Positions 15,083 through 24,688 are shown, counted from the first letter of the stretch. The stretch: DNA of 64,000 bases from an uncultured Corynebacterium sp. (GCF_943914615.1 NZ_CALUCS010000002.1:1-64000), one strand, 5' to 3'. The notes: a model not told the origin generated them from the sequence alone. A program made the numbers and translations.

Positions 15083-16482
15083 CCCAGCAGGTGCACCTGG
15101 ATCATGTTGGTGTTGCCGGAGATCCCGGGTGGGGAGCCGGCGACGACGACCATCATGTCGTCGTACTTGTATTGCGGCATGGCCAGCAGGTGGTGGTCGA
15201 CGGTGTCCATCATCTCGTCGGTGGACTTCACGTCTTCGATGAGGAACGTCTCCACGCCCCACGTCAGCGCCAGCTGCGAGCGCACGGCCTGCGACGGCGT
15301 GAACACCAGCAGCGGCAGGTGGGAGCGTAGGCGCGCCACGCGCTTGGCGGTATCGCCGGAGGAGGTGAAGGCTACGAGTGCCTTCGCGTTCAGGCGCTCG
15401 CCGATGTCCTTGGCTGCATAGGAAATCACGCCACGGCGGGTGCGCGGGCGGTGTGTCAGCGGCGGCACTTCCCCGTCGATCTCCGCGGCGCGTACGATGC
15501 GGGCCATCGTCTCCACGGTGGTGATCGGGTGCTTGCCGATGGAGGTCTCGCCGGAGAGCATCACGGCATCTGCACCGTCGAGCACGGCGTTGGCCACGTC
15601 GGAGGCCTCGGCGCGCGTCGGGCGGGAGTTCTCGATCATGGAGTCCAGCATCTGTGTTGCCACGATCACCGGCTTGGCGTTTTCGCGGGCGATCTGGATG
15701 GCGCGCTTCTGCACCAGCGGCACGTCCTCCAGCGGCACCTCCACGCCCAGGTCACCGCGGGCGACCATGATGGCATCGAAGGCTAGGATGACCGGCTCCA
15801 GCGCATCGACTGCCTCCGGCTTCTCCAACTTGGCGATCACCGGCACGCGGCGGCCAACTTCGTCCATGATGTCGCGCACCAGCTCCACGTCGGAGGGGCT
15901 GCGCACGAAGGACAGGGCGATGAAGTCCACGCCCAGCTGCAGGGCGAAGCGCAGATCCTCGGTGTCCTTCTCGCTCAGCGCCGGCACGGAGATGTTCATG
16001 CCTGGCAGGGAGACACCCTTGTTGTTGGAAACCGGGCCTCCCTCGATGACCTCGCACACGACGTCGTTGCCGTCGACTTCCTTGCACACCAGCGCGATCT
16101 TGCCGTCGTCGACCAACAGGCGGTCGCCGGGGCGGGCGTCGCGGGCCAGGCCCTTGTAGGTGGTGGATACACGGTCGTGGGAGCCCTGTACGTCGTCGAC
16201 GGTGATGCGTACGGTCTCGCCGGTCGCCCAGACGGTTGCGCCCTCTGCGAAGCGTCCGAGGCGGATCTTCGGGCCTTGCAGGTCGGCGAGGACACCGACG
16301 GCCTTGCCGGATTCATCGGTGGCCTGTCGAACCCAGTTGTAATTCTGCTCGTGGTCTGCGTGCTCGCCGTGGGAAAAGTTGAGGCGCGCAACGTTCATTC
16401 CTGCGTCTACGAGCCCGCGAATCTGCTCCTTCGAAGCGACCGCGGGGCCCAGGGTGCAAACAATCTTGGTTCTTCTATTCAC
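15064..16482 (-). CDS. pyk: pyruvate kinase
   Basis: A 472-residue, full-length enzyme converting PEP and ADP to pyruvate and ATP. Seen: N-terminal RRTKIVCTLGPAVASKEQIR, GMNVARLNFSHG, catalytic Lys region VIAKLEKPEAVDAL, signature AIMVARGDLGVEVP, ATQMLDSM, SGETSIGKHP, and a complete C-terminal regulatory domain (about residues 345-472). It lies 33 bases after lgt at the end of the his-trp-lgt run. A second, atypical pyruvate kinase is encoded at 45.3-47.1 kb. Confidence 0.97.
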   Translation of the reverse strand: MNRRTKIVCTLGPAVASKEQIRGLVDAGMNVARLNFSHGEHADHEQNYNWVRQATDESGKAVGVLADLQGPKIRLGRFAEGATVWATGETVRITVDDVQGSHDRVSTTYKGLARDARPGDRLLVDDGKIALVCKEVDGNDVVCEVIEGGPVSNNKGVSLPGMNISVPALSEKDTEDLRFALQLGVDFIALSFVRSPSDVELVRDIMDEVGRRVPVIAKLEKPEAVDALEPVILAFDAIMVARGDLGVEVPLEDVPLVQKRAIQIARENAKPVIVATQMLDSMIENSRPTRAEASDVANAVLDGADAVMLSGETSIGKHPITTVETMARIVRAAEIDGEVPPLTHRPRTRRGVISYAAKDIGERLNAKALVAFTSSGDTAKRVARLRSHLPLLVFTPSQAVRSQLALTWGVETFLIEDVKSTDEMMDTVDHHLLAMPQYKYDDMMVVVAGSPPGISGNTNMIQVHLLGQERKR

Positions 16483-16515
16483 GGACTCGAGGATAGCCCC
16501 GCTCCGTTGTCCCCG

Positions 16516-17379
16516 CTACTTCGCTTCTTCTTTTGTGACGCCCTCAGCCTTGCGTTGCTGCACTGTCCACCAGACGAACAGCGCTGTCGCGGCGAGGAAC
16601 ACCACTGCGGAGACCACAGCGTTGATGCGCACGTCGCCGAAAACGGTGGTGGCGGCGTCTGTGCGCATGTTCTCGATGAAGAAGCGGCCGAAGGTGTAGC
16701 CCATGACGTAGAGGGTGAACAGTCTGCCCTCGCCAACGCGCCAGTAGCGTTCCGCGACGAGCAGCAGCACGACTACGAGCAGGTTCCAAATCAGTTCGTA
16801 GAGGAACGTCGGCTGGACGGTGGCCAGCACTTCCCCGGTGGAGTGCCCGGTGATGGGCGCGGTGTAGCCGTTTTCGTCTACGCGGCGGTAGATTTCCAGC
16901 GCCCAGGGTGCGTCGCTGGGCCCGCCGTAGAGCTCCTGATTGAACCAGTTGCCCAGCCGGCCGATGGCTTGCGCCAGCGGCACCGTCGGCGCCACGGCCG
17001 CGGCGAAGGTCCCCAGTGGCAGCTCCTTGGCCTTGAACAGTAGCCACACGGCCAGGGACCCCAGGACGACTCCGCCCCAGATCCCCAGTCCGCCGTTGGT
17101 GATGTTGAACACCTGGGTGGGGTCTTTGCCCTCGCCGAAGTACTTATCGTGATCGGTGATCACGTGGTAGATCCGGGCGCCGATGATGCCCGCGGGTACT
17201 GCGACGAGCAGCGCGTCGACCGTGACTTCCGGATCCCCGCCCAGCTTCGCGTAGCGGCGGCGGGTCCAGAAGTAGGCCACGATCACGCCCGTGAGGATGC
17301 ACAGCGCGTAGGCGCGGATGGGAATGGGGCCTAGCTCCCAGACCCCCTGCGGTGGCGAAGGAATGGCCGCCGCGATCAT
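16516..17379 (-). CDS. lgt: prolipoprotein diacylglyceryl transferase
   Basis: A 287-residue membrane enzyme that puts diacylglycerol on the lipobox cysteine of lipoproteins. It has about seven membrane helices and the family signature AIGRLGNWFNQELYG around residue 140, with a conserved His in GARIYHVITDH. Its ATG overlaps the trpA stop by four bases (ATGA), so it is cotranslated with the trp genes, the arrangement also found in mycobacteria. It would act on the lipoproteins encoded elsewhere in this window. Confidence 0.97.
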   Translation of the reverse strand: MIAAAIPSPPQGVWELGPIPIRAYALCILTGVIVAYFWTRRRYAKLGGDPEVTVDALLVAVPAGIIGARIYHVITDHDKYFGEGKDPTQVFNITNGGLGIWGGVVLGSLAVWLLFKAKELPLGTFAAAVAPTVPLAQAIGRLGNWFNQELYGGPSDAPWALEIYRRVDENGYTAPITGHSTGEVLATVQPTFLYELIWNLLVVVLLLVAERYWRVGEGRLFTLYVMGYTFGRFFIENMRTDAATTVFGDVRINAVVSAVVFLAATALFVWWTVQQRKAEGVTKEEAK

Positions 17380-18146
17380 GCGCGAACGCCTCGCGCCAGC
17401 TCTGCGGCCAGTTCGCCCAGGTTGCCGTCGGCTGCGGCCTGAATCAGCGCGGAGCCGACGATCACGCCGTCGGCGTAGGAGGCGATGTTCGCCGCGTGCT
17501 TACCGGTCTTCACACCCAGCCCCACTGCCACTGGCAGATCCGTGGCCTCGCGAACGCGGGCGACCAGCTCCTCGGCGGAACTGGAGACCTCGTCCTGCGC
17601 GCCCGTCACACCCATGTGGGATGCGGCGTAGATGAAGCCGTTGCCGGCGTCAACAGTAAGGGCCATGCGCTCCGGCGTGGTGGAGGGCGCGACGAGATAG
17701 ACCGGCGATAGGTCATTGGCCTTGCAGGCATCCGCCCAACGGCCGGCTTCTTCCGGCAGCAGGTCCGGGATGATGGACCCCAGTCCCCCAGCGGCGGCCA
17801 GGTCGGCGGCGAACTTCTCCGGGCCGTACTGCAGCACGGGGTTCCAATAGGACATGATGACGGCCTGGCCCCCGGCCTCGGTAACAGCGCGGACGACGTC
17901 GAGCGTGTCCTTCACCCGGAAACCGTTGTCCAAAGCTTCGTTGGCGGCGGCCTGGATGGTGGGGCCGTCCATCATCGGGTCGGTAAACGGAATACCCACC
18001 TCGATCAGGTCGGCGTGCTGGGCTAGCTCGGCGACGAGCTCCTTGGACTTAGCTACCGTGGGATACCCGGCCGGGAAGTAGGCCACGAATGCGGCCCGCC
18101 CCTCGGCGCGCGCGTCGGTGAAAACCTTAGAAAGTCGGGAGGTCAT
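17376..18146 (-). CDS. trpA: tryptophan synthase alpha subunit
   Basis: A 256-residue TIM-barrel protein that splits indole-3-glycerol phosphate to indole. Visible: AAFVAYFPAGYPT at the N-terminus, the catalytic Glu/Asp region LIEVGIPFTDPMMDGPTIQ, and PVAVGLGVKTGKH near the phosphate site. Three bases after trpB; overlaps lgt by four bases. Confidence 0.97.
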   Translation of the reverse strand: MTSRLSKVFTDARAEGRAAFVAYFPAGYPTVAKSKELVAELAQHADLIEVGIPFTDPMMDGPTIQAAANEALDNGFRVKDTLDVVRAVTEAGGQAVIMSYWNPVLQYGPEKFAADLAAAGGLGSIIPDLLPEEAGRWADACKANDLSPVYLVAPSTTPERMALTVDAGNGFIYAASHMGVTGAQDEVSSSAEELVARVREATDLPVAVGLGVKTGKHAANIASYADGVIVGSALIQAAADGNLGELAAELARGVRA

Positions 18147-18149
18147 GGG

Positions 18150-19439
18150 TTAGCCGTCCTTCTCGCTCTTCTGGTCCAGCATGTCGAACCACTTCGCAGC
18201 CGTGTTGACATCCTTGTCGCCGCGGCCGGAAATGTTCACAATCAGCGTGGAGCCCGGCTTCTCCGCGGCCACCTTAACGGCGGCGGCGACGGCGTGGGAA
18301 GACTCGATGGCGGGGATGATGCCCTCCAGGCGGGTCAGCTGCTTGAAGCCATCCATGGCCTCGGAGTCGGTGATCGGCAGATAGCGGGCGCGCCCCTCCG
18401 CGTGCAGCTTCGAGTGCTCCGGCCCCACGCCCGGGTAGTCCAACCCGGCGGAGATAGAGTGCGATTCGATAATCTGCCCGTCCTCGTCCTGCATGAGGTC
18501 GGCGAAGGCCCCCTGGAACACGCCCTGCAGCCCCAGGTTGATCGGCGCGGCGTGGCGCCCGGTCTCCACACCGTCGCCCGCGGCTTCGGCGCCGACGATA
18601 TCCACGCCTTCGTCCTCGATGAACGGGTGGAACAAGCCAATCGCGTTGGAGCCGCCGCCCACGCAGGCCACCACGGCGTCGGGCAACTTGCCGGTTTCGG
18701 CCAGCAACTGCTGGCGCGCCTCCACGCCGATGACGCGCTGCAGGTCGCGCACCATCTGCGGAAATGGGTGCGGGCCGGCGGCGGTGCCGAAGCAGTAGTA
18801 GGTGTCGTCGGCGTTGGAAACCCAGAAGCGCATGGCCTCGTTGATGGCGTCCTTCAGGGTGCGGGAGCCGATCTCCACTACCTCCACGTGGGCACCGAGT
18901 AGGCGCATGCGGGCGATGTTGAGGGCCTGCCGTTCGGCGTCCACAGCCCCCATGTAGATCCGGCATTCCAGGCCGAGCAGCGCACAGGCCGTCGCCGTGG
19001 CCACACCGTGCTGGCCGGCGCCGGTCTCCGCGATCACGCGAGTCTTGCCCATGCGCTTGGCCAGCAGCACCTGCCCCAGCACGTTGTTGATCTTGTGGGA
19101 GCCAGTGTGGTTCAGGTCTTCGCGCTTGAGCCACACTGCTGCGCCCACGGCCTCGGAGAAGCGGGCCGCATAGTACAGCGGCGACGGGCGACCGCTGTAG
19201 GTGCGGTGCAGCTCGTCGAGCTGGTCCAGGTAACCCTGGTCCGAGCGGGCCTTCGCCCAGGCGTCGGTGATCTCCTCGATCACGGCCATGAGGGCCTCGG
19301 GGACGAAGCGGCCACCAAAATCACCCCAGTGTCCGCGCTCGTCGGGCTCGTGGTGGGTGGCGGTCGCCAGGATCTCGCCTACCGTCGGCAGGGCCTTGCC
19401 TTGCGCGTCGGAGTTCTTGAAGGTCTTCTCGGTAGTCAC
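18150..19439 (-). CDS. trpB: tryptophan synthase beta subunit
   Basis: A 429-residue PLP enzyme that condenses indole with serine. PLP lysine in the motif HTGSHKINN, glycine loop VGGGSNAIG, and the usual GDFGGRFVPEALM N-terminal block. Length is slightly above the typical 400 because of a 35-residue N-terminal extension. Follows trpC with an 18-base gap. Confidence 0.98.
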   Translation of the reverse strand: MTTEKTFKNSDAQGKALPTVGEILATATHHEPDERGHWGDFGGRFVPEALMAVIEEITDAWAKARSDQGYLDQLDELHRTYSGRPSPLYYAARFSEAVGAAVWLKREDLNHTGSHKINNVLGQVLLAKRMGKTRVIAETGAGQHGVATATACALLGLECRIYMGAVDAERQALNIARMRLLGAHVEVVEIGSRTLKDAINEAMRFWVSNADDTYYCFGTAAGPHPFPQMVRDLQRVIGVEARQQLLAETGKLPDAVVACVGGGSNAIGLFHPFIEDEGVDIVGAEAAGDGVETGRHAAPINLGLQGVFQGAFADLMQDEDGQIIESHSISAGLDYPGVGPEHSKLHAEGRARYLPITDSEAMDGFKQLTRLEGIIPAIESSHAVAAAVKVAAEKPGSTLIVNISGRGDKDVNTAAKWFDMLDQKSEKDG

Positions 19440-19457
19440 AGTTTTATATGCTATCGC

Positions 19458-20267
19458 TTAGGAATTCTTTTGGGGGCAGGCTGGGTGTTTCCCCGCTGCG
19501 GCGAGGTCCCGGCACGCCTGGGCAGGGTTACCTGCGGTGACCAGGCCTTCGCCGACAAGCACAGCGTCCGCGCCCGCTGCGGCATAGGCGCTCAAGTCGT
19601 TTTTGTTCTTGACGCCCGACTCTGCGATCTTCACCACGTCGTCCGGAAGCAGCGGGGCGATCTTGCCGAACACCTGCGGGTCGACATCCAACGTCTTGAG
19701 GTTTCGGGCGTTGACGCCGATGACCTTGGCGCCGGCAGCGACAGCGCGCTCGGCCTCTTCGGCGGTGTGGACCTCCACCAGGGCGGTCATGCCCAGGGAC
19801 TCGGTGCGGTCCAGCAGGGATTCCAGGCGCTGCTGTTCGAGGGCGGCGACGATGAGCAGCACGATGTCCGCGCCGTGCGCCCGGGCCTCATGGATCTGGT
19901 ACGGGTTCACCGTGAAGTCCTTGCGCAGCAGTGGAATGTTCACCGCGCGGCGCACTGCGTCGAAGTCCTCGAGGGAGCCCTTGAAGCGGCGCTGCTCGGT
20001 GAGACAGCTGATGGCAGTTGCCCCGTTGTCCTCGTAGGCCTTAGCCAGCACTTCCGGCTCGGCGATCTCGGCGAGGTCTCCCTTGGAGGGGCTGGCGCGC
20101 TTCACCTCGGCGATGAGGCTGACCCCGGGGGCGGCCAGCGCGGCGTGGGCGTCGAGCGCAGGTGGTGCGTCCAGGGACATGGCCTTGATCTCCTTGTATG
20201 GGATCTTGGCTTCCCGCTCGGCCTGGTCTTCAAGCACCCCGGCGATGATCTGGTCGAGAACAGTCAT
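19458..20267 (-). CDS. trpC: indole-3-glycerol phosphate synthase
   Basis: A 269-residue single-domain TrpC (begins MTVLDQIIAGVLEDQAEREA). Active-site blocks: SLIAEVKRASPSKGDLAE, LRKDFTVNPYQIHEARAHGA, GVNARNLKTLDVD and SGVKNKNDL. It is not fused to TrpF, unlike the TrpCF fusion of C. glutamicum, and no trpF is present in the window, so the missing isomerase step is probably done by HisA. The ATG at 20267 is chosen over an upstream in-frame start that would overlap the previous gene. Confidence 0.96.
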   Translation of the reverse strand: MTVLDQIIAGVLEDQAEREAKIPYKEIKAMSLDAPPALDAHAALAAPGVSLIAEVKRASPSKGDLAEIAEPEVLAKAYEDNGATAISCLTEQRRFKGSLEDFDAVRRAVNIPLLRKDFTVNPYQIHEARAHGADIVLLIVAALEQQRLESLLDRTESLGMTALVEVHTAEEAERAVAAGAKVIGVNARNLKTLDVDPQVFGKIAPLLPDDVVKIAESGVKNKNDLSAYAAAGADAVLVGEGLVTAGNPAQACRDLAAAGKHPACPQKNS

Positions 20268-20286
20268 GTGTGTCACACCCCTGAGC

Positions 20287-20994
20287 TTATCGCCCCTGCT
20301 TGGTGCGGGAGAAATCGGATTCTTCGGTCGGATCCACCCCCGCATCCAGGGCATCCCACAGAACGCGGGTTGAATCTGGATTCTCCGCGAGGTCCTCCTC
20401 CGCGTCCGCGCGGCGCACCTCCGGGGTCTCGTAGCGGCTGTGTCCCTTGGATTCCTGGCCGGGGCGCAGAATCAGGATCGCGCCGCCGACCACACCGATT
20501 GCCGCCGCTAGAAGCACCAGCACGATGCCCAGCGAGTGCACCTCACCGCTGATCACTCGCGCCCACTCGGAGATCTGCACCGGGTCGGATTCCTTCTGTG
20601 TGGCCGCGCCACTACGCAGCAGACTCTGGGCGCGGGCCAGGTCCACGTCGCTGCTCAGCAGCTGCACCGCGCGGAAACTGGCGGTGGCCGCCAGCGCAAC
20701 GATCACCACGCCCAGCACCCGACGGACCATGGGCTGCACCGCCATCGAGAGGATCAGCGCGGCCACCATCGCCAGCGCCAGCGGCACCAGCGCGGGGTCC
20801 CATACAGATCCCACCAATTCCTTGGTGGAGGCCCCGGCCTTGTCGTCATCGACGGCCACGGTTACGAACTGCAGGCGACTCGCGCCCCACAGCCCCGCCG
20901 CGCTCAGCACCACGCACAGCAGTGCAATCTGCCGGATGCGCTTGGCCTTCTGCGTCACGTCCCCTGCTACTTCCTCTGCCGTGCTCTTGCTCAC
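20287..20994 (-). CDS. Trp-biosynthesis-associated membrane protein (TIGR02234 family)
   Basis: A 235-residue protein with four predicted membrane helices (around residues 22-40, 68-85, 92-110 and 150-178) and a charged cytoplasmic tail. Members of this family lie between trpE and trpC in mycobacteria and relatives; their function is unknown. Its start overlaps the trpE stop by four bases (ATGA), so it is translationally coupled to trpE. The position indicates a link with tryptophan synthesis, possibly membrane transport or regulation, but nothing in the sequence shows which. Confidence 0.85.
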   Translation of the reverse strand: MSKSTAEEVAGDVTQKAKRIRQIALLCVVLSAAGLWGASRLQFVTVAVDDDKAGASTKELVGSVWDPALVPLALAMVAALILSMAVQPMVRRVLGVVIVALAATASFRAVQLLSSDVDLARAQSLLRSGAATQKESDPVQISEWARVISGEVHSLGIVLVLLAAAIGVVGGAILILRPGQESKGHSRYETPEVRRADAEEDLAENPDSTRVLWDALDAGVDPTEESDFSRTKQGR

Positions 20995-22562
20995 TGCTTC
21001 TCCCCTGCGTTCTTCATGGTTTCCGCCGCAGCCACCGCCCGCAGCACCGCCGCGGCCTTGTTGCGGGTCTCCAGGTCTTCAGCCTCCGGGTCGGAGTCCG
21101 CGACGATTCCGCCACCGGCCTGGACGTACACGGTGCCGTCCTTGTACAGCCCGGTGCGGATGGCAATGGACTGGTCGGTGTTGCCGGAAAAGTCGAAGTA
21201 GCCGACTGTGCCGCCGTAGACTCCGCGGCGTGTGTCCTCCAGCGTGTCGATGATCTTCAGTGCCGAGGGTTTCGGCGCGCCCGACAGGGTTCCGGCCGGG
21301 AACGTAGCGTTGAACGCATCCACTGCCGTCTTCCCCGCGGCCAGCTTGCCGCTGACACCGGATACCAGGTGCATCACCGCCGAGTAGCGCTCCACGTGGC
21401 GGAAGTCGTGCACCTCCACCGTGCCGGGCTCGCTGACTCTTCCGAGGTCGTTGCGCCCCAGGTCCACCAGCATCAGGTGTTCGGAGTTTTCCTTCTCGTC
21501 GTTGACCAGCTCGCGTTCGAAGGCGAAGTCCTGCTCCACCGTCTCTCCGCGCGGCCTGGATCCCGCGATGGGGAACGTCGTGACATTGCCGTCACGGACC
21601 TGCACCAGCGATTCCGGGGAGGAGCCAATGATGTGGAACGCGGTGGCGTCAAAACCCTCGGTAGGCACGTTAACCAGGAACATGTAGGGCGAAGGGTTCG
21701 ATACTCGCAGCATGCGATAGATGTCGATCGGGTCGACGTCGGTCTCCATTTCGAAGCGCTGCGAAAGCACCACCTGGAATGCATCGCCGGCCTTAATGTG
21801 CTCCTTGACCTTGCCGATGCGCTCGCGGTGGTCGTCGTAGGTGCGCTGCCTGCGGTACTTAGGCGTGGGGGTTGCAAAGGTAGTGACGCCCCCTGCCGCG
21901 CCCGTGGCCAGCCGTTCCACCATGGTGTCTAGCCGGTCCACTGCCTCGGCGTATGCCTCGTCCACCCGCTCGTCGGAGTTATCCCAGTTGATCACGCTGG
22001 CGATCAGCCAGATGGTGCCTTCGTAGTGGTCGACGACGGCCATGTCCTCCACCAGCAGCTGCACCATGTCGGGAATGTTCAGGTCGTCGCTGCAGGTATC
22101 CGGCACGCATTCGATGTAGCGGATCATGTCGTAGCCCATGTAGCCCACCAAGCCGCTGGTCAGCGGCGGCAGCCCTGGCATCGGGGCGGTCTGCAGGTGT
22201 TCCAGCGTGTTGCGGATTGCATCCAGCGGGTCGGTGCCTGCGGGAATATCCACCGGAGGCTGGCCGATCCAGCGCGCCGCGCCGCCGTCCACGCTGTCCT
22301 TGGCCGTCAGGGCGCAGCGGGCTCCGGTGCCGATGAAGGAGTAGCGATCCCACGACTGGCCGTGCGCCGCCGATTCCAGCAGGAACGTGCCGGGGCGGCC
22401 GTCGGCGAGTTTCCGGTAGGCGGACAGGGCGGTCTCTCCGTCGGCGAGGACCTTGCGGACCACGGGCACCACGCGGTGGTTTGCCGCGAGCTCGCGGAAG
22501 GTCTCAAGGCTTGTCAGGTCGCCGATGGACTTGCTGGAAGTGTTGTCACCCATGTTTGACAT
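20991..22562 (-). CDS. trpE: anthranilate synthase component I
   Basis: A 523-residue chorismate-using enzyme. The LLES tryptophan-binding motif (TFLLESAAHG, near residue 60) predicts feedback inhibition by tryptophan. The catalytic half has PSPYMFLV, IGSSPESLV, PIAGSRPRG, HLMLVDLGRNDLGRV and GTLSGAPKPSA. The glutaminase TrpG is not in the window. The ATG at 22562 follows the hisI stop by one base; an ATG nine bases later is an alternative. This position joins the his and trp genes into one run. Confidence 0.97.
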   Translation of the reverse strand: MSNMGDNTSSKSIGDLTSLETFRELAANHRVVPVVRKVLADGETALSAYRKLADGRPGTFLLESAAHGQSWDRYSFIGTGARCALTAKDSVDGGAARWIGQPPVDIPAGTDPLDAIRNTLEHLQTAPMPGLPPLTSGLVGYMGYDMIRYIECVPDTCSDDLNIPDMVQLLVEDMAVVDHYEGTIWLIASVINWDNSDERVDEAYAEAVDRLDTMVERLATGAAGGVTTFATPTPKYRRQRTYDDHRERIGKVKEHIKAGDAFQVVLSQRFEMETDVDPIDIYRMLRVSNPSPYMFLVNVPTEGFDATAFHIIGSSPESLVQVRDGNVTTFPIAGSRPRGETVEQDFAFERELVNDEKENSEHLMLVDLGRNDLGRVSEPGTVEVHDFRHVERYSAVMHLVSGVSGKLAAGKTAVDAFNATFPAGTLSGAPKPSALKIIDTLEDTRRGVYGGTVGYFDFSGNTDQSIAIRTGLYKDGTVYVQAGGGIVADSDPEAEDLETRNKAAAVLRAVAAAETMKNAGEKQ

Positions 22563-22563
22563 G

Positions 22564-22935
22564 TTAGGCCAAGCGGTCGGCGTCAAAACAAGTGCGGTCG
22601 CCGGTGTGGCAGGCCGCGCCGGTCTGCTCGATTTTCAGTAGCACCGTGTCGCCGTCGCAGTCCAGGCGTACCTCTTCGACGCGCTGGGTGTGGCCGCTGG
22701 TCTCACCCTTGATCCAGTAGGACTGGCGCGACCGGGACCAGTAGGTGCCCTTCTTGGTGGCCAGGGTGTGGGCCAGGGCGTGGTCGTTCATCCACGCCAT
22801 CATCAGCACGTCTCCGTTGGTGACGTCCTGGACGATAGCGGGGACCAAGCCGTCAGCGTTGAAGCGGACGCGCTCGGCGATGGCGGGGTCTAGCTCGTAG
22901 GTTGCCGGGTCTGTGCTGGGGTCTGTGCTGCTCAC
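22564..22935 (-). CDS. hisI: phosphoribosyl-AMP cyclohydrolase
   Basis: A 123-residue HisI, third step of histidine synthesis. Metal-binding and active-site blocks are LMMAWMND, YWSRSRQSYWIKGETSGHTQ, DCDGDTVLL and GAACHTGDRTCF. The GTG at 22935 overlaps the hisF stop by four bases (GTGA), giving a protein starting VSSTDPSTDP. HisE is separate and not in the window, as in other actinobacteria. Confidence 0.96.
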   Translation of the reverse strand: MSSTDPSTDPATYELDPAIAERVRFNADGLVPAIVQDVTNGDVLMMAWMNDHALAHTLATKKGTYWSRSRQSYWIKGETSGHTQRVEEVRLDCDGDTVLLKIEQTGAACHTGDRTCFDADRLA

Positions 22936-23714
22936 AGTCGTACCTCGTAACCCGCGTCGGCCAGGGCCTGCTTGACCTCGCGGATCTCCACCTCGCCGAA
23001 GTGGAAGATGGAGGCCGCCAGCACGGCATCCGCGCCGGCCTTCACGGCGGGCGGGAAGTGCTCCGGGGCGCCAGCGCCGCCGGAGGCGATGACGGGGATG
23101 GAAACGGCCTTGCGCACGGCCTGCAGCATCTCGATGTCGAAGCCGGCCTTGGTGCCGTCGCCGTCCATGGAGTTCAGCAGGATCTCCCCTACGCCCAGCT
23201 CCTCGCCCTTGCGGGCCCACTCGATGGCATCTAGCCCGGCGGACTTGGTGCCGCCGTGGGTGGTGACCTCAAAGCCGGAGGGGTACTTGTCCGCCTCCGC
23301 GGGATCCTTTACGCGGCGCGCGTCCACGGACAGGACGATGCACTGTGCGCCGAAACGCTGGGATAGCTCGCGCAGCAGCTCGGGGCGGGCGACCGCCGAG
23401 GAATTGACGCTGACCTTGTCCGCACCGGCGCGCAGCAGGGCGTCCACGTCCTCCTCGCTGCGTACTCCCCCGCCGACGGTCAGCGGGATAAACACCTGGT
23501 CGGCGGTGTGCCGCACGACGTCCAGCATGGTGCCGCGGCCGTCCTTGGAGGCGGAGACGTCCAGGAAGGTCAGCTCGTCCGCGCCCAGCGCGTCGTAGCG
23601 CTTGGCCAGCTCGACGGGGTCACCAGCGTCACGCAGTCCCTCGAAGTTCACGCCCTTAACGACGCGGCCGTTGTCCACATCCAGGCACGGGATAACGCGC
23701 ACGGTAACGCTCAT
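22932..23714 (-). CDS. hisF: imidazole glycerol phosphate synthase, cyclase subunit
   Basis: A 260-residue TIM barrel that pairs with HisH. First catalytic Asp in VIPCLDVDNGRVVKG, second in the loop preceding SMDGDGTKAGFD; phosphate-binding glycines in TVGGGVRSEED and IASGGAGAPEHF. Overlaps impA by four bases and hisI by four bases. Confidence 0.97.
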   Translation of the reverse strand: MSVTVRVIPCLDVDNGRVVKGVNFEGLRDAGDPVELAKRYDALGADELTFLDVSASKDGRGTMLDVVRHTADQVFIPLTVGGGVRSEEDVDALLRAGADKVSVNSSAVARPELLRELSQRFGAQCIVLSVDARRVKDPAEADKYPSGFEVTTHGGTKSAGLDAIEWARKGEELGVGEILLNSMDGDGTKAGFDIEMLQAVRKAVSIPVIASGGAGAPEHFPPAVKAGADAVLAASIFHFGEVEIREVKQALADAGYEVRL

Positions 23715-24688
23715 CGGATGCCCCCTCGGTCGCGGATCTCCTGGGCGTTGCGGGCGGCGGTGCCGATCGGCACGGCCTGAATGTGCTGCAGGAGGGTGGC
23801 GTGCACCTCCGGCTCACCCGCGACCAGTCCAGAAACGCCAGGACGCCACGGGTTACCCGCAAAGTCGGTGGCAACGCCGCCGTTTTCCTCCACGGCGAGG
23901 ATGCCCGCTGCGTTGTCCCACAGGTTGGGGCTGAAGGTGACAGTGCCGCCAAACACGCCGGCGGCGGTGAAGGCCAGGTCGATGCCCACCGAGCCAGTAA
24001 CGCGCATGCGCGGGTAGGACTTGCCGATCTCGTTCAGCATGTCCTGGCGGTAGGAAATCGGCAGGTTACCGCGGCGCTGGGACAGGATGGAGCCGAAGCT
24101 GATCTGCGTCACGCCCGGATCCGATGGCGGCATGGCGCGGGCCGGGTGCCCATCCACCAGCAGCCCCTCGCCCCGGCGGGCGGTGATGCGCTTGCCCAGC
24201 AACGGCATCTCGGTGACGGAGACCATGGTCTGCCCCTGGTGCACCAGGGAAACCAGGATGCAGGCAAAAGGATTGCCCACCGCGTAGTTGGCGGTGCCGT
24301 CGATGGGATCCACCACCCAGAAGGTCTCCGGCAGTTCCTGGTCCCCGGCTTCGAGAGACTTACGGCGCGGGCCGTCCAGGCCGTCCGCCATCGCGTCGTT
24401 GGGGTTCGGCTCGGTGATGTTCTCTCCCGGGATCTCGCCGGGGCGCACCGTGCCGAACTCCTCGCCGTGCACGGGCAGGCCGGTGTATTGCGTCAGCAGC
24501 GTGCGCAGCTGGCGCTCGACGCTTAAGTCCGCCTCGGTAGCGAAGTCGCCGGGAGACTTGATGACCTCCGGCTCCGCGCCGACGGCGGCCGTAAACGTCG
24601 TCTCGGCCTCGTCCACCGCCGCCTCGGCGATGGCCAGCAGCGAGCGGGTATCCAGTTCCTCCGGGGACAGTCCGTGGAAGGATGTCAT
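23711..24688 (-). CDS. impA: inositol-monophosphatase-family phosphatase (ImpA type)
   Basis: A 325-residue metal-dependent phosphatase. Family motifs: PVHGEEFG, WVVDPIDGTANYA and a C-terminal WDNAAGILAVEENGG. The same gene sits between hisA and hisF in C. glutamicum and mycobacteria, where it is called impA or similar. A role as histidinol-phosphate phosphatase is suggested by position but not certain; other members act on inositol phosphates. A roughly 20-residue polar insertion before the DPIDG motif (around EPNPNDAMADGLDGPRRK) looks lineage-specific. Its ATG overlaps the hisA TAA by one base. Confidence 0.9.
   Translation of the reverse strand: MTSFHGLSPEELDTRSLLAIAEAAVDEAETTFTAAVGAEPEVIKSPGDFATEADLSVERQLRTLLTQYTGLPVHGEEFGTVRPGEIPGENITEPNPNDAMADGLDGPRRKSLEAGDQELPETFWVVDPIDGTANYAVGNPFACILVSLVHQGQTMVSVTEMPLLGKRITARRGEGLLVDGHPARAMPPSDPGVTQISFGSILSQRRGNLPISYRQDMLNEIGKSYPRMRVTGSVGIDLAFTAAGVFGGTVTFSPNLWDNAAGILAVEENGGVATDFAGNPWRPGVSGLVAGEPEVHATLLQHIQAVPIGTAARNAQEIRDRGGIR

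Noticed and set aside
19008..20552. 514-codon open frame on the plus strand opposite trpB, trpC and the TIGR02234 gene
   Set aside because: Composition is that of an antisense shadow in GC-rich codons, and three well-identified genes occupy the other strand.
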